A DNA stretch of 64,000 nt from JBJYKD01 sp049310025 (GCF_049310025.1 NZ_JBJYKD010000010.1:44416-108415), one strand, 5' to 3'. Positions 16,892 through 26,154 are shown, counted from the first letter of the stretch. Program-made: numbers and translations. Notes: generated from the letters alone by a model not told the origin.

Positions 16892-17827
16892 TCAGCCAAC
16901 CCTTTCTCCCCCCGCAGGGGGATAACCCTTTACCACCGGCTGTGCCTGATAACCTGAGGCATTTCGGTCTCTTCCGGCATATAGAGGATAATAGTTTCCT
17001 GCGGGATATGATCCCAATATTTTAAAATGGTTGGTATGAGATTTTAATTTTTCCAAAGCTTCTTTTAAAGTATTATCTTCCCTGTGGCCTTCCACTTCCA
17101 TGAAGAACACGTATTCGCCCAGAGTCCTTCTGGAAGGCCTTGACTCTATCTTGGTCAGATTTAAACCCCGTTCGGCGAAGACTTTCAGGCTGTTAAAAAG
17201 GCTGCCGGGCCGGTTTTCCGTTGAAAAAACTATGGCTGTTTTATCGCGCCCGGTCCTCTTTTCATCAGAAGAGGACAATACAAAAAACCGGGTCATATTA
17301 TTTTTACATCCCTGGATATCCTCCGCCAGGACCTTTAATCCGTAGATCCGGCAAAGGCGACGGCCTCCTACGGCCGCGGCATTGCCGCCCAGTTCCGAAA
17401 CGATGCGGGCCGCCTCGGAGGTGCTCAGCGTATCTTTTATTACGGCCCGGGGTAAATGCTCGGATAAAAACTTCCGGCTCTGGAAAATGGCCTGGGGGTG
17501 TGAGTATACGGTTTCCACCGCCTCCAGAGGAATTTCCTCTTTGGCCAGAAGGTTCTGCCTGATGGGCAAAACGATTTCACCCTTTATTTTGACTTCCACT
17601 TCGTGTATTAACATATCGAGAGTTATGTTCACCGACCCTTCCAGGGAATTCTCCACGGGAACCACGGCCATATCGATTTCCCCGTTCAGGGCGTACATAA
17701 GTTCCGGTATGGAAGAAAATTGCATTTTTATGAAGCTTGAGCCACCCCCGGCCATTGCGAGATACTTTTCCAGCGCTTCTTCGGTAAATGTGCCTTCGGG
17801 ACCCAAAAATCCTATTCTGATAGCCAT
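16892..17827 (-). CDS. pheA: prephenate dehydratase
   Basis: A 311-residue monofunctional prephenate dehydratase that makes phenylpyruvate. Seen: RIGFLGPEGTFTEEAL, VPVENSLEGSVNITLDML, YSHPQAIFQSRKFL, NNMTRFFVLS, and a C-terminal ACT domain with the Phe-binding ESRP motif (LTKIESRPSRRTLGEYVFF). The tail after ~280 is Pro/Gly/Tyr-rich and poorly conserved. Start ATG 17827 after AAGGTGG. It is the first gene behind a T-box leader, matching its role in Phe synthesis. Confidence 0.95.
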   Translation of the reverse strand: MAIRIGFLGPEGTFTEEALEKYLAMAGGGSSFIKMQFSSIPELMYALNGEIDMAVVPVENSLEGSVNITLDMLIHEVEVKIKGEIVLPIRQNLLAKEEIPLEAVETVYSHPQAIFQSRKFLSEHLPRAVIKDTLSTSEAARIVSELGGNAAAVGGRRLCRIYGLKVLAEDIQGCKNNMTRFFVLSSSDEKRTGRDKTAIVFSTENRPGSLFNSLKVFAERGLNLTKIESRPSRRTLGEYVFFMEVEGHREDNTLKEALEKLKSHTNHFKILGSYPAGNYYPLYAGRDRNASGYQAQPVVKGYPPAGGERVG

Positions 17828-17849
17828 ATCATATCCCACCTTTTGAGTA

Positions 17850-18166
17850 TATAAAAAAACCCCTCATCCCCCTTATAAAAGGGGCGAGAGGTTTCCCGCG
17901 GTACCACCCAAATTGGCCCTGTCTGAATAAAAGGCCCACTCTTTATAAGGGTACGAGGCACATGCTGCCTTTATACCCCCTCCCTTTTAACGGCGGAAGC
18001 TCCGGTCCCACCTACTTGCCTTCCGGCGTTCAGCTGACAGCTCCAGGGGGAACTTCAAAGGATCCCTTCATACCGGCTTTCACCCTCCCGGCTCGCTTTA
18101 AATCGAGAATCCCTCTACTTTCCCCTGTCATGGCCTATGGTCATGAAAAAATTCTTGAATTATGTT
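17850..18166 (-). promoter_or_regulatory. T-box leader, specifier probably UUU (Phe)
   Basis: Minus strand shows stem I with AGTA in the specifier bulge, the distal AGCGAGCC...GGTGAAAGCCGG segment, closing GACAG/CTGTC, the antiterminator T-box GGGTGGTACCGCGG, and a terminator hairpin ending in seven T at ~17850-17890. Between ATCC and TTCCCC the bulge reads TTTGAAG, so the specifier is most simply TTT (Phe). The TGGT of the T-box fits an A discriminator base, as in tRNA-Phe. It controls pheA-aroF-tyrA-aroA. Confidence 0.92.
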
Positions 18167-18172
18167 GAAAGA

Positions 18173-18201
18173 ATTATAGTATATAATATTTCATTTGTCA
18201 A
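18173..18201 (-). promoter_or_regulatory. consensus promoter of the pheA operon
   Basis: TTGACA (18196-18201) and TATAAT (18173-18178) on the minus strand, 17 bp apart; both match the sigma-A consensus exactly. Predicted start near 18166, just before the T-box stem I. Confidence 0.85.
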
Positions 18202-18220
18202 TATGTAATTTTGCAGGTTT

Positions 18221-18272
18221 GTGGTTATTTTATGATAATGTCATCTTAAAACTTCTCAGTGAAAATGTCACT
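18221..18272 (+). mobile_element. solo left end of an ISNCY-like element
   Basis: The first 23 bases (18221-18243) are identical to the left end of the IS at 63595-63617, and a second AATGTCACT motif follows after nearly the same spacing (19 against 20 nt). No transposase follows; the carbonic-anhydrase stop codon lies inside this sequence. It looks like the remains of a lost or deleted insertion. Confidence 0.65.
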
Positions 18273-18780
18273 CGCTTTGTTTCATATATTCCTCCGCAAG
18301 TTCGGCATATTCTACGGCCCGTTTTCTGGCCATTTCTATGTATTCTTCAGGAAGCTGCTTCACCACTTTTGCCGGAACTCCCACCGCAAGCGAGTAGGGC
18401 GGAATTTCTTTGCCTTCGGTGACAAGAGCCCCCGCTCCGATTAATGCCCCCTCGCCAATCACCGCCCCGTCGAGGATAATGGCCCCCATGCCGATAAAGG
18501 CGTTGTCTTTTATGGTGCAGCCGTGGATTATGGCCCCGTGGCCTACGGTGACATTGCTCCCTATAACCGCCGGAAATTCACCCGCCACGTGAACAATGGC
18601 GCCGTCCTGGATATTGGTATACGAACCCACCTCTATTTTGTTCACATCGCCCCGCAGCACCGCCCGGTGCCATACGCTTGATTTTTCTCCAATGGTCACA
18701 TCGCCTATCACATCGGCGGTGGGTGCTACAAAACAGGTCTCGTGAATATTGGGCGTTTTGTCCTTAAACTTTATCCGCAT
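18268..18780 (-). CDS. gamma-class carbonic anhydrase-like hexapeptide-repeat protein
   Basis: A 170-residue left-handed beta-helix protein of the gamma-carbonic anhydrase/YrdA family. Repeats are clear (VAPTADVIGDVTIGEKSSVWHRAVLRGD, VTVGHGAIIHGCTIKDNAFIGMGAIILDGAVIGEGALIGAGALVTEG in part). Metal ligands would be the His of VWHRAVLRGD-like positions and VGHGAIIHG. Activity as a true carbonic anhydrase is unproven for many relatives; in a CO2-fixing anaerobe a CO2/bicarbonate role is reasonable. The last codons overlap the IS-end remnant, so the C-terminus may have been altered. Confidence 0.85.
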   Translation of the reverse strand: MRIKFKDKTPNIHETCFVAPTADVIGDVTIGEKSSVWHRAVLRGDVNKIEVGSYTNIQDGAIVHVAGEFPAVIGSNVTVGHGAIIHGCTIKDNAFIGMGAIILDGAVIGEGALIGAGALVTEGKEIPPYSLAVGVPAKVVKQLPEEYIEMARKRAVEYAELAEEYMKQSE

Positions 18781-18849
18781 CCGTTTTCCCTCCAGATCCA
18801 GAATATATTGCGATAACGTCGCATAATTTTGTATTTATTTTACCAGAAA

Positions 18850-19905
18850 TCACCGCATTGTAAAGTGGCAATCGCTCCGCCTTTTTTCATATTCACGGCA
18901 GACCCTGCCGATGTACTCCGCCAGATCCAGAACTCTCATGGTGTAGCCGTATTCATTATCGTACCATGCCAGGACTTTTACCACCCTGTCGTCGATGACC
19001 ATGGTGGAAAGGCCGTCGACAATGGAAGAATGGGGATTTTTTAAAAAGTCTGCGGAAACCAGCGGTTCCTCGGTATAATCCAGTATACCTTTTAATTCCC
19101 CGGAAGATGCGTCTTTTAACAAACTGTTTACCTCTTCCTTCGAAGTGGGTTTTGCCACATTGGCCACAAAGTCTATTATCGACACCGCCGGAGTGGGAAC
19201 CCTGAAGGCGCAGCCGTTCAATTTCCCCGAAAGATGGGGTATCACAAGGCCTATGGCTTTAGCGGCCCCCGTGGTGGTGGGAATTATGGACATGGCCGCC
19301 CCTCTCGCCCGTCTGAGGTCTTTATGGGGTTTATCCACCAGCCGCTGGTCGGCAGTATAAGAGTGTACCGTCGTCAGTGACCCGTTGATTATTTTCAGGT
19401 TTTTATCCAGCACTTTGACCACCGGCGCAAGGCAATTGGTGGTGCAGGACGCCGAAGACAGTATAAAATCTTTTTCAGGAGAAAAATCCCCTTCATTTAC
19501 ACCCATCACTACGGTCCTGTCAACATCCTCGGCCGGAGCGGTGATGATGACTCTTTTAGCCCCGGCCTTCAAATGTTTTGCCGCATCCTGGCGTTTTTTG
19601 AGTTTGCCCGTGGATTCGATAACCATGTCCACCCCCAGTTCATCCCAGGGCAATTTTTCGGGGTCTTTTTCGGCAAAAAAAGGAATGGATTTTCCATTTA
19701 TTATCAGGGCATCATCGGATGCGTCCACACTGCCGGGAAAAACACCGTAAATGGAATCGTATTTGAAAAGGTGGGCATGGGGCCTTGGACCGCTGGTGCT
19801 GTTGATGGCAACCACCTCTATCTCGGCTTTCTTGCCTTCCAGCCATATTCGCAACGCGTTTTTTCCTATCCTCCCGAAACCGTTTATTGCAATCCTTACC
19901 TTCAT
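18850..19905 (-). CDS. second glyceraldehyde-3-phosphate dehydrogenase, probably NADP-preferring
   Basis: A 351-residue GAPDH paralogue: INGFGRIGKNALRIW, catalytic SSASCTTNCLAPVVKV, HSYTADQRLVDKPHKDLRR, WYDNEYGYTMRV. After strand 2 it reads AINSTSGPRPHAHLFKYDS, lacking the acidic residue found in the glycolytic copy (AINDLYD); this pattern is common in GapB-like, NADP-using enzymes. A biosynthetic (gluconeogenic) role, useful in autotrophic growth, is inferred. ATG 19905 follows GGGAGG; an upstream TTG would bury that site. It has no glycolytic neighbours. Confidence 0.93.
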   Translation of the reverse strand: MKVRIAINGFGRIGKNALRIWLEGKKAEIEVVAINSTSGPRPHAHLFKYDSIYGVFPGSVDASDDALIINGKSIPFFAEKDPEKLPWDELGVDMVIESTGKLKKRQDAAKHLKAGAKRVIITAPAEDVDRTVVMGVNEGDFSPEKDFILSSASCTTNCLAPVVKVLDKNLKIINGSLTTVHSYTADQRLVDKPHKDLRRARGAAMSIIPTTTGAAKAIGLVIPHLSGKLNGCAFRVPTPAVSIIDFVANVAKPTSKEEVNSLLKDASSGELKGILDYTEEPLVSADFLKNPHSSIVDGLSTMVIDDRVVKVLAWYDNEYGYTMRVLDLAEYIGRVCREYEKRRSDCHFTMR

Positions 19906-20365
19906 CAGTAAAGCCTCCCTCAACTTTTTTGATGGTTGAAATTATTATATCAGAATAAATTTATTTGTGCTATATTATATTACATTTATTTCGTTATATG
20001 ATGTCTTATATTCTTCTTATTTGTTTATTAATGCGTATTTATGTATTTATTTCTTGCATTTATATAGCATTTTTGCTATCTTATTATAACTTTCTCGCAG
20101 CGTTTTAATTACCGCTGGAAAAACTCAAAAATTCGGCCGTTTTGAGGGAACTTTTTTGGTCTTTTTGCGTCATTTAGAATGCAGGGCTGTAGCGGTGCAT
20201 TAAAGTTTTACCGGATTTTACCTGGTTAAGCGGGGAGGAATTGGCAATTGCGTATAGAATTGTATATCTAAATAGAATTGTATATCTAATAAGAGGGGAC
20301 AAAAAGGAGGGCATATAAAACAGACAAAATATCATTATATGTTCTAACATACGGAGGGATATAGA
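19906..20365. other. AT-rich intergenic region between divergent genes
   Basis: About 460 bp of mostly AT-rich sequence between gap2 (minus) and the glycosidase gene (plus). Apart from an 18-bp perfect tandem repeat at 20254-20289 I see no gene or RNA. Confidence 0.5.
20254..20289 (+). repeat. two perfect 18-bp tandem repeats upstream of the glycosidase gene
   Basis: ATAGAATTGTATATCTAA occurs twice without a gap, 77 bp before the ATG at 20366. Each contains TTGTATAT. It may be a paired regulator site or a promoter duplication. Confidence 0.6.
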
Positions 20366-23300
20366 ATGTTACATAAGTCATTTTTTTATGGAACAGGCTT
20401 CCGGAGAAACCGGCTTCTTCCTTTTCTCCTGACCCTTTTGTTGATTCTTTCTGTAGATCTACAGGCCTTTGCCCAGGAAATTCCCCTTTACGAAGAAATT
20501 CAGAGCTTTCCCGTGACAAAGGGAGTCGTTTACGAAAACAAAACCCTCTTCACATCTCTCGGCTGGCAGAAAATCCATGTATTAAAGGTAGACCTTTCTT
20601 CGAAAAATGTGGATGTGGATACTTTGATCGGCAGCGAAGGGCTGTCCCGGCGGGAGCCCCTCACTAAAATGGTAATTGAAAGCGGCGCGGTGGCCGGCGT
20701 AAACGGCGACTTCTTTATAATGTCGACGCCGTCATCCCCCATTGGAGTGCAGATAAAAGACGGGAAGCTGGTATCGTCGCCCTCCAACCGGAAGGACATG
20801 GCCGCCGTCGGATTGACATGGGAAAAAATCCCTCAAATTCTCCGCATGGAGTATTCAGGGAAGATAGTGGCTTCAGACGGCGCTTCTTTTGACATTGGAG
20901 GATTGAACAAGCTGGGAAACGCTTATGGTAAAATTTTCGTATATACGCCGGAATTCGGCTCCACCACGCCGGAACCGGCATCAAACAGCCCGAATCTTAC
21001 CTTTGCCGTGACGCAGGGCGAAAAAGTTGTCTCCATTTTCGACGGCAGGGTTGCCGATATTCCAGGTGACGGCATGGTGCTTGCCGCCGGCGGGGAGGGA
21101 GCAAATTTCATAAAATCCCACTTGAGCGCGGGAGACACCGTTAAGCTGGATCTGGCCATAAATCCCGACATTTCCAATTTAAAAATGGCCATGGGCGGCG
21201 GAGCCGTCCTGGTGGAAAACGGCAAAATTCCTGCAAGCTTTTCGCACAATATCCCCGGTCAAAACCCCAGGACCGCCGTCGGGTTTTCCTCCGATAAAAA
21301 AACCATGATTCTGGTGGTGGTAGACGGACGCCAGGCTCAAAGCCGTGGCATGACCCAGCAGGAACTGGCGGAGCTTATGGTTAAACTGGGGGCTTCCGAC
21401 GCGGTAAATCTTGACGGCGGCGGTTCTTCCACCATTGTGGTAAGACCCCTGGGAGAAAAACAGCCCAAACTCGCAAACAGCGTGTCGGAAGGTGTTCAGA
21501 GGCCGGTACCCAACGGCATAGGCATATTCTCGACAGCGCCGACGGGAAAAGTCTACGGCTTCAAGATAGCGGCCGCATCTTTCAACGTGCCGAAAGGCGG
21601 ACACCGTGTCTTTAAAGTGCTGGCTTATGACGAAAATTACAACCCTGTGGATGTGGACCCCGCTGCAGTGCAGTGGAGCGTCACAGGCGGATTGGGAAAA
21701 TTTGATAAAAATGTATTTGCCGCCGCAAAAAGCGGCACAGGAAAGGTTACGGCCACCCTGGGGGGGATTAAGGCGACCCAGGAAATAAGGGTGCTTGAGG
21801 CCCCGGTCGCGCTTTCGGTGGCACCCGAAAAAGTCCAGGTCAATCCGGGAGCCAAAACCTCCTTCGAAGTTTACGTTACCGACAAAAATGGCTACAAGGC
21901 TCCGGTGGAACCTTTTGATGTAAACTGGCAGGTGCTGGGCGGCGTGGGGACTGTAAACGGCAGCGAATTTACTGCGGCTTCGAATTCCGCCAGCGGTGCT
22001 GTTATAGCCGGTTTTTCCGGTTTGAAGAGCGGCGCCCCGGTGCTTGTGGGAACGAACAAAATACTGCTGGATAACTTTGAAAAGCCCGACGGCAAGGGGT
22101 TTACCTCCTACCCGGCCGGAGTGGGAGGTTCCTTTAACATAACCGCTCCGCCGGAACCGGTGTACAGCGGCCGGTATTCCGGCAGACTGTCTTACGATTT
22201 TTCCGGAGGTGAAGGCACAAAGGCGGCCTACCTGACTTTCGGTTCTGAAGAAGAGGGCTTTCCTCTCCCTGAAGGCACCGAAAAGATAGGCCTCTGGGTA
22301 TACGGCCGGGCCCAGGGCCACTGGCTCCGGGGCATGGTGAAAGACTCCGAAGGCAAAGAATACACCATCGATTTTGCCGGCAATATCAACTGGCTTGACT
22401 GGCGCTGGGTGGAGGCAAGCCTGCCGCAGGGCAAAGGGCCTTTCAACTTAAAGCGCATATATGTCGTGGAAACCGACCCATCGAAAAACGATGCGGGCTC
22501 CGTTTATCTGGATGACCTTACTGCGATGATTTCCATGAAATTCGACTATTCTCTTTTGCCCCCACCACCCGCATTGTTCGATGAGGCCAACACCGCCTCG
22601 AAGGGTGGCGGCCTTGTGGTGGGAGCTTTCGGAGACCTGCTTTTGACCCCCGACTACAGCCAGGTAAATCAAAAGACTCTAAGTCTAGCGGCATCTCAGC
22701 TGGAGCAGAATAAAGCCGGCATAAAGGTTATATCCGGGCGGGTATACGCCGGTGGACCCGCACCCAAAAACCTGCAGGCAATGCTGAAAAACTTCAGGTC
22801 TGCGGGCAGCGGCTATGCCACTTATTCTGATAAAGAAGCTTTCTTCATATTCCTGGACGCCTCAAAGGGAAGTCTGCGACTTACCGACTACAATCAGTGG
22901 ATTAAGCTGCAGGCGGATCTGAAATCCATACAGGGCAAAAACAAAGCGGTTTTTGTCGTCGTGGACAGGGCGCCGGAGGCCTTTTCGGACCCTCTCGAGG
23001 GCGAGTTGTTAAAAAAGCTCCTGTCGGGTTATGCAAAGGACGGGAAATGCCAGATATGGGTGCTATACGGCGGAGCCGAGCGCTTCGGAGCCCGAATGGA
23101 AGAAGGGGTGCACTACATCTCCATGCCGGGGGTAAACGCAAAAGAACCGGCAGTAGCCGTATTTAATGTATCAAACGGGCTGGTATCCTACCGGGTCGTC
23201 CCCCTGATAGAAAAAATTCAGCTCGAAACGCCGGCGGTAAAAAATGGCGTGCCTTCTGTTCTTAAGGTATTCGGCATTGCGCCCGGAAACCGGAAAATTT

Positions 23301-23818
23301 CTCTCGCCTACCCGTATGCCGTAAGCTGGAAGTTCAGTCCGGAAAAATCCGTCTCCTTCGATCCACGAACCCTTACCCTTAATGCCCGGATATCCGGCAG
23401 TGTAAGCACAACCGTAAAAGCGGCCGGGGTCTCCGCCGCCTTCAACCTTTCCGTTCTTGAAATGACCGTCAGGCTCAACGGAAAAGAGATGACCTTCCCG
23501 GACCAGCAGCCATATATAAACAAGAACATGCGGACCATGGTACCGGTTAGATTCATCTCCGAGGGCCTCGGAGCAAAGGTGGGCTGGGATGAAAAAAGTA
23601 AAACCGTAACGATAGAGGCAAAAGACAGGGTAATCAAACTCAGGATGGGCGAAAATAAAGCCACGGTTAACGGAAAGACATTGACATTTGACACAAAGGC
23701 CGAATTTAAAAACGGCAGGACCATGGTGCCGCTCCGATTCGTCAGCGAAGCCATGGGTGCGAAGGTTTTCTGGGATGAGGCTGCCAAAACCGTGGAGATA
23801 AACATGCCGGATATTTAA
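20366..23818 (+). CDS. secreted phosphodiester glycosidase (NAGPA/DUF2233) with Ig-like and stalk domains
   Basis: A 1150-residue exported protein. Signal peptide ~1-36 (LLPFLLTLLLILSV...AFAQ). NAGPA-type phosphodiester glycosidase domain ~60-400 with GVNGDFF, NPRTAVGFS, VDGRQAQSRGMT and the signature NLDGGGSSTIVV. Then bacterial Ig-like segments (~400-570), a beta-sandwich resembling a carbohydrate-binding module (~570-730), a degenerate phosphoesterase-like region (~750-960), and a C-terminal stalk/copper-amine-oxidase-N domain with two repeats (NMRTMVPVRFISEGLGAKV, GRTMVPLRFVSEAMGAKV). Likely acts on cell-wall or extracellular phosphodiester-linked sugars. GGAGGGATATAGA precedes the ATG. 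Confidence 0.88.
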   Translation: MLHKSFFYGTGFRRNRLLPFLLTLLLILSVDLQAFAQEIPLYEEIQSFPVTKGVVYENKTLFTSLGWQKIHVLKVDLSSKNVDVDTLIGSEGLSRREPLTKMVIESGAVAGVNGDFFIMSTPSSPIGVQIKDGKLVSSPSNRKDMAAVGLTWEKIPQILRMEYSGKIVASDGASFDIGGLNKLGNAYGKIFVYTPEFGSTTPEPASNSPNLTFAVTQGEKVVSIFDGRVADIPGDGMVLAAGGEGANFIKSHLSAGDTVKLDLAINPDISNLKMAMGGGAVLVENGKIPASFSHNIPGQNPRTAVGFSSDKKTMILVVVDGRQAQSRGMTQQELAELMVKLGASDAVNLDGGGSSTIVVRPLGEKQPKLANSVSEGVQRPVPNGIGIFSTAPTGKVYGFKIAAASFNVPKGGHRVFKVLAYDENYNPVDVDPAAVQWSVTGGLGKFDKNVFAAAKSGTGKVTATLGGIKATQEIRVLEAPVALSVAPEKVQVNPGAKTSFEVYVTDKNGYKAPVEPFDVNWQVLGGVGTVNGSEFTAASNSASGAVIAGFSGLKSGAPVLVGTNKILLDNFEKPDGKGFTSYPAGVGGSFNITAPPEPVYSGRYSGRLSYDFSGGEGTKAAYLTFGSEEEGFPLPEGTEKIGLWVYGRAQGHWLRGMVKDSEGKEYTIDFAGNINWLDWRWVEASLPQGKGPFNLKRIYVVETDPSKNDAGSVYLDDLTAMISMKFDYSLLPPPPALFDEANTASKGGGLVVGAFGDLLLTPDYSQVNQKTLSLAASQLEQNKAGIKVISGRVYAGGPAPKNLQAMLKNFRSAGSGYATYSDKEAFFIFLDASKGSLRLTDYNQWIKLQADLKSIQGKNKAVFVVVDRAPEAFSDPLEGELLKKLLSGYAKDGKCQIWVLYGGAERFGARMEEGVHYISMPGVNAKEPAVAVFNVSNGLVSYRVVPLIEKIQLETPAVKNGVPSVLKVFGIAPGNRKISLAYPYAVSWKFSPEKSVSFDPRTLTLNARISGSVSTTVKAAGVSAAFNLSVLEMTVRLNGKEMTFPDQQPYINKNMRTMVPVRFISEGLGAKVGWDEKSKTVTIEAKDRVIKLRMGENKATVNGKTLTFDTKAEFKNGRTMVPLRFVSEAMGAKVFWDEAAKTVEINMPDI

Positions 23819-23828
23819 TAAACGTTCA

Positions 23829-23862
23829 GAGCCCCAAACCTGCTGCGGCAGGTTTGGGGCTC
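23829..23862 (+). terminator. hairpin after the glycosidase gene
   Basis: A ~15-bp inverted repeat (AGCCCCAAACCTGC/GCAGGTTTGGGGCT) begins 10 nt after the stop. A T-tract is missing. Confidence 0.6.
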
Positions 23863-24001
23863 CGCCATTATTAGAAATAGAGTTCAATGGCTTATTATGC
23901 TTGCTCTGTTTATTATGCTTGCTCAAAAAATTTTTCTTTTAATTTTGTAAAAAAGCAATTATACTTGAACCATATAAAACTTTATGCTGGGAGGAAGTCA
24001 A

Positions 24002-25090
24002 TTGAAATTACCGGAACTCAAAATCGGTGAGCTGGTGGCCAAAATTCCGATAATACAGGGCGGCATGGGGGTGGGCATATCCCTCTCCTCACTGGCCGGG
24101 GCCGTGGCACAAAGCGGAGGTATCGGCGTGATATCCGGTGTTGAAATCGGCTTTAATGAACCGGATTATTTTACCAACAAGATGGCGGCCAACCTGCGGG
24201 CTTTAAGAGCGCATATAAGAAAGGCGAGGGAAATCGCAGGAAGCGGCGTTCTTGGAATAAACATCATGACCGCGCTGAATAACTTCGAGCAAATGGCAGT
24301 GGAATCCATAAAGGAAAAAATCGATATCATCTTCTGCGGAGCGGGGCTTCCGTTAAAACTGCCCGGGCTCGTTGGGGGCTCAAAAACAAAAATCGCCCCC
24401 ATAGTTTCTTCCGGCAGGGCGGCTTCCATCATATGCAAAAGCTGGGACAAAAACTATAGCGTGGCCCCCGATGCCATTGTGGTGGAAGGCCCTCTTGCCG
24501 GAGGACATCTGGGTTTTGACGAAGAAGAACTGGAAAACCCTGCCTGCCGCCTTAAAAATATATTGAACGATGTACTTGAAGCGGTCAAATCTTATGAGGA
24601 AAAATACAAAAAGAAAATTCCCGTTGTGGCGGGAGGGGGTGTCTACAGCGGGAAGGATATTGCAGAATTGCTGGAAATGGGGGCATCCGGCGTCCAGATG
24701 GCCACCCGTTTTGTGGCGACTCATGAATGTGATGCTTCACCCGAATTCAAAAAGGCATACATCGATGCCCGGAAGGAAGATTTGACAATAATTAAAAGCC
24801 CCGTGGGTATGATAGGAAGGGCCATTAACAACCGCTTTCTGGAAGACGCAAAGGCCGGGCTTAAAAAGCCCATACGCTGCATATGCAATTGCCTGAAATC
24901 CTGTGATCCCACAAAATCGCCGTACTGTATAGCCGACGCCCTCATAAGCGCGCAAAAGGGAAATTTAAAAGATGGGTTTGCCTTTGCAGGAGCAAACGCA
25001 TACAGGGTGGATAAGATCGTGTCCGTGGGAGAACTTTTGAGGGAGCTCGTCTCCGAGGCGGAAAAATATTATAGAGAGGACGCGCAGTAG
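24002..25090 (+). CDS. FabK/nitronate monooxygenase-family flavin oxidoreductase
   Basis: A 362-residue FMN TIM-barrel enzyme of the enoyl-ACP reductase II / nitronate monooxygenase superfamily. Seen: PIIQGGMGVGISLSSLAGAV, LGINIMTALNN, IIFCGAGLPLKLP, VVEGPLAGGHLG, VVAGGGVYSGKDIAELLEMGA and VQMATRFVAT. A Cys-rich segment near the end (RCICNCLKSCDPTKSPYC) is a subfamily trait and might bind metal. TTG at 24002 is chosen since GGGAGG precedes it by 7 nt; the ATG at 23984 would contain that site. True substrate is open: no fab genes are nearby. It ends overlapping the convergent DUF3866 gene by 22 bp. Confidence 0.85.
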   Translation: MKLPELKIGELVAKIPIIQGGMGVGISLSSLAGAVAQSGGIGVISGVEIGFNEPDYFTNKMAANLRALRAHIRKAREIAGSGVLGINIMTALNNFEQMAVESIKEKIDIIFCGAGLPLKLPGLVGGSKTKIAPIVSSGRAASIICKSWDKNYSVAPDAIVVEGPLAGGHLGFDEEELENPACRLKNILNDVLEAVKSYEEKYKKKIPVVAGGGVYSGKDIAELLEMGASGVQMATRFVATHECDASPEFKKAYIDARKEDLTIIKSPVGMIGRAINNRFLEDAKAGLKKPIRCICNCLKSCDPTKSPYCIADALISAQKGNLKDGFAFAGANAYRVDKIVSVGELLRELVSEAEKYYREDAQ

Positions 25091-26154
25091 TAACCGGCGG
25101 CACCGGCGGTCAGGAAAAATTCTTTTTCTTCGTCGAGACCCCTGCCCATCGTGGTCACCTTTACGCCGTAGTGCAAAATGTTTTTTAAAATCGTTTCACT
25201 GTCTTTTCTTCCTACCTGTACAACGGTGTGTTTTGCGTCGATACCGTGGTCTTTTATTTGACTCCAAATGTATTCTGACTTTTCTTTTGCAAGCCCGGGC
25301 AGAACCACTTCTGCCCGGGTCTTTGCTACTTCCTTCAGGACGGTGATGCTGTGGTGGCTTATCCCGTAATGCCGCTCCCGCCTGTCGGCAAAGCTTATCC
25401 TTGGGATAAAGACAGGCCTTCCCTCCAGAGTATTTACGGCGTCGATGATGCCCCCCTGTTCTATGCCGGAAAAGCCGTATTTTGTGCCGGTCCCCGTTAT
25501 TCCGGGGCCCATGGTGACCACGGCTGCATCGGCCTTTAATACCTCCCGGGCGGCGATCAGGGCCGTATACACATTCACCGCCTCGAAGTCCCCGCCGAAG
25601 GCCTGCCCGAACGTCACCGTCCCCTCGATCAAGCCTTTTTCCTTAAGATACCGGACGCTCCAGCTGAAATTAAGCGGCAGTGCTCCGCCGTCGGTCATGA
25701 TATATGAAACTCTTATCGCCGGATTTGTGCGCTTTATATTGAAAACCGCCGGGAGCAGCATGCTGTGAAGCTCCCCGATGATGACAGGCATTCCACGGAG
25801 GCCTTTAAAATCATTAAAAATGTCATGATAGGGGCTGTCCTGCTCTTCGACACTCAGCACGCTGAACTGTAGAGGCGTATACCGCAGCTTCATGATATGC
25901 CCTTTTTCTTTTTGCTCCGGCAGTATGTTTTCACCGTCGTTGACCGAAACCACAAAATGAAAGCCGCCGCTGCCCAGCCCCAGGTCAACGGCGGTGGTAT
26001 TCAGCAGCACTTCGTCGCCCGGTTTTACTTTCCCCGTCAGGCTGTCGTAATTTATGGCCCTGCAGTCCTGCCCTTCCACCGACACCAGGATTTCCGTGCA
26101 TCCGTTGTATTCTTTTATGATATCCCGCACTTTACCTTTTTTATAATTTATCAT
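25069..26154 (-). CDS. DUF3866 family protein
   Basis: A 361-residue protein of the DUF3866 family, function unknown. It has a basic N-terminal beta-rich part (DEVLLNTTAVDLGLGSGGFHFVV) and a Rossmann-like rest with ALPLNFSWSVRYLKEKGLIEGTVTFGQAFGGDFEAVN split over conserved blocks, VVTMGPGITGTGTKYGFSG, and GISHHSITVLKEVA. No membrane segment. It neighbours the envelope/division cluster on the same strand, with ~60 bp to the MraY-like gene, so it may be the last gene of that transcript. Confidence 0.85.
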   Translation of the reverse strand: MINYKKGKVRDIIKEYNGCTEILVSVEGQDCRAINYDSLTGKVKPGDEVLLNTTAVDLGLGSGGFHFVVSVNDGENILPEQKEKGHIMKLRYTPLQFSVLSVEEQDSPYHDIFNDFKGLRGMPVIIGELHSMLLPAVFNIKRTNPAIRVSYIMTDGGALPLNFSWSVRYLKEKGLIEGTVTFGQAFGGDFEAVNVYTALIAAREVLKADAAVVTMGPGITGTGTKYGFSGIEQGGIIDAVNTLEGRPVFIPRISFADRRERHYGISHHSITVLKEVAKTRAEVVLPGLAKEKSEYIWSQIKDHGIDAKHTVVQVGRKDSETILKNILHYGVKVTTMGRGLDEEKEFFLTAGAAGYYCASSL

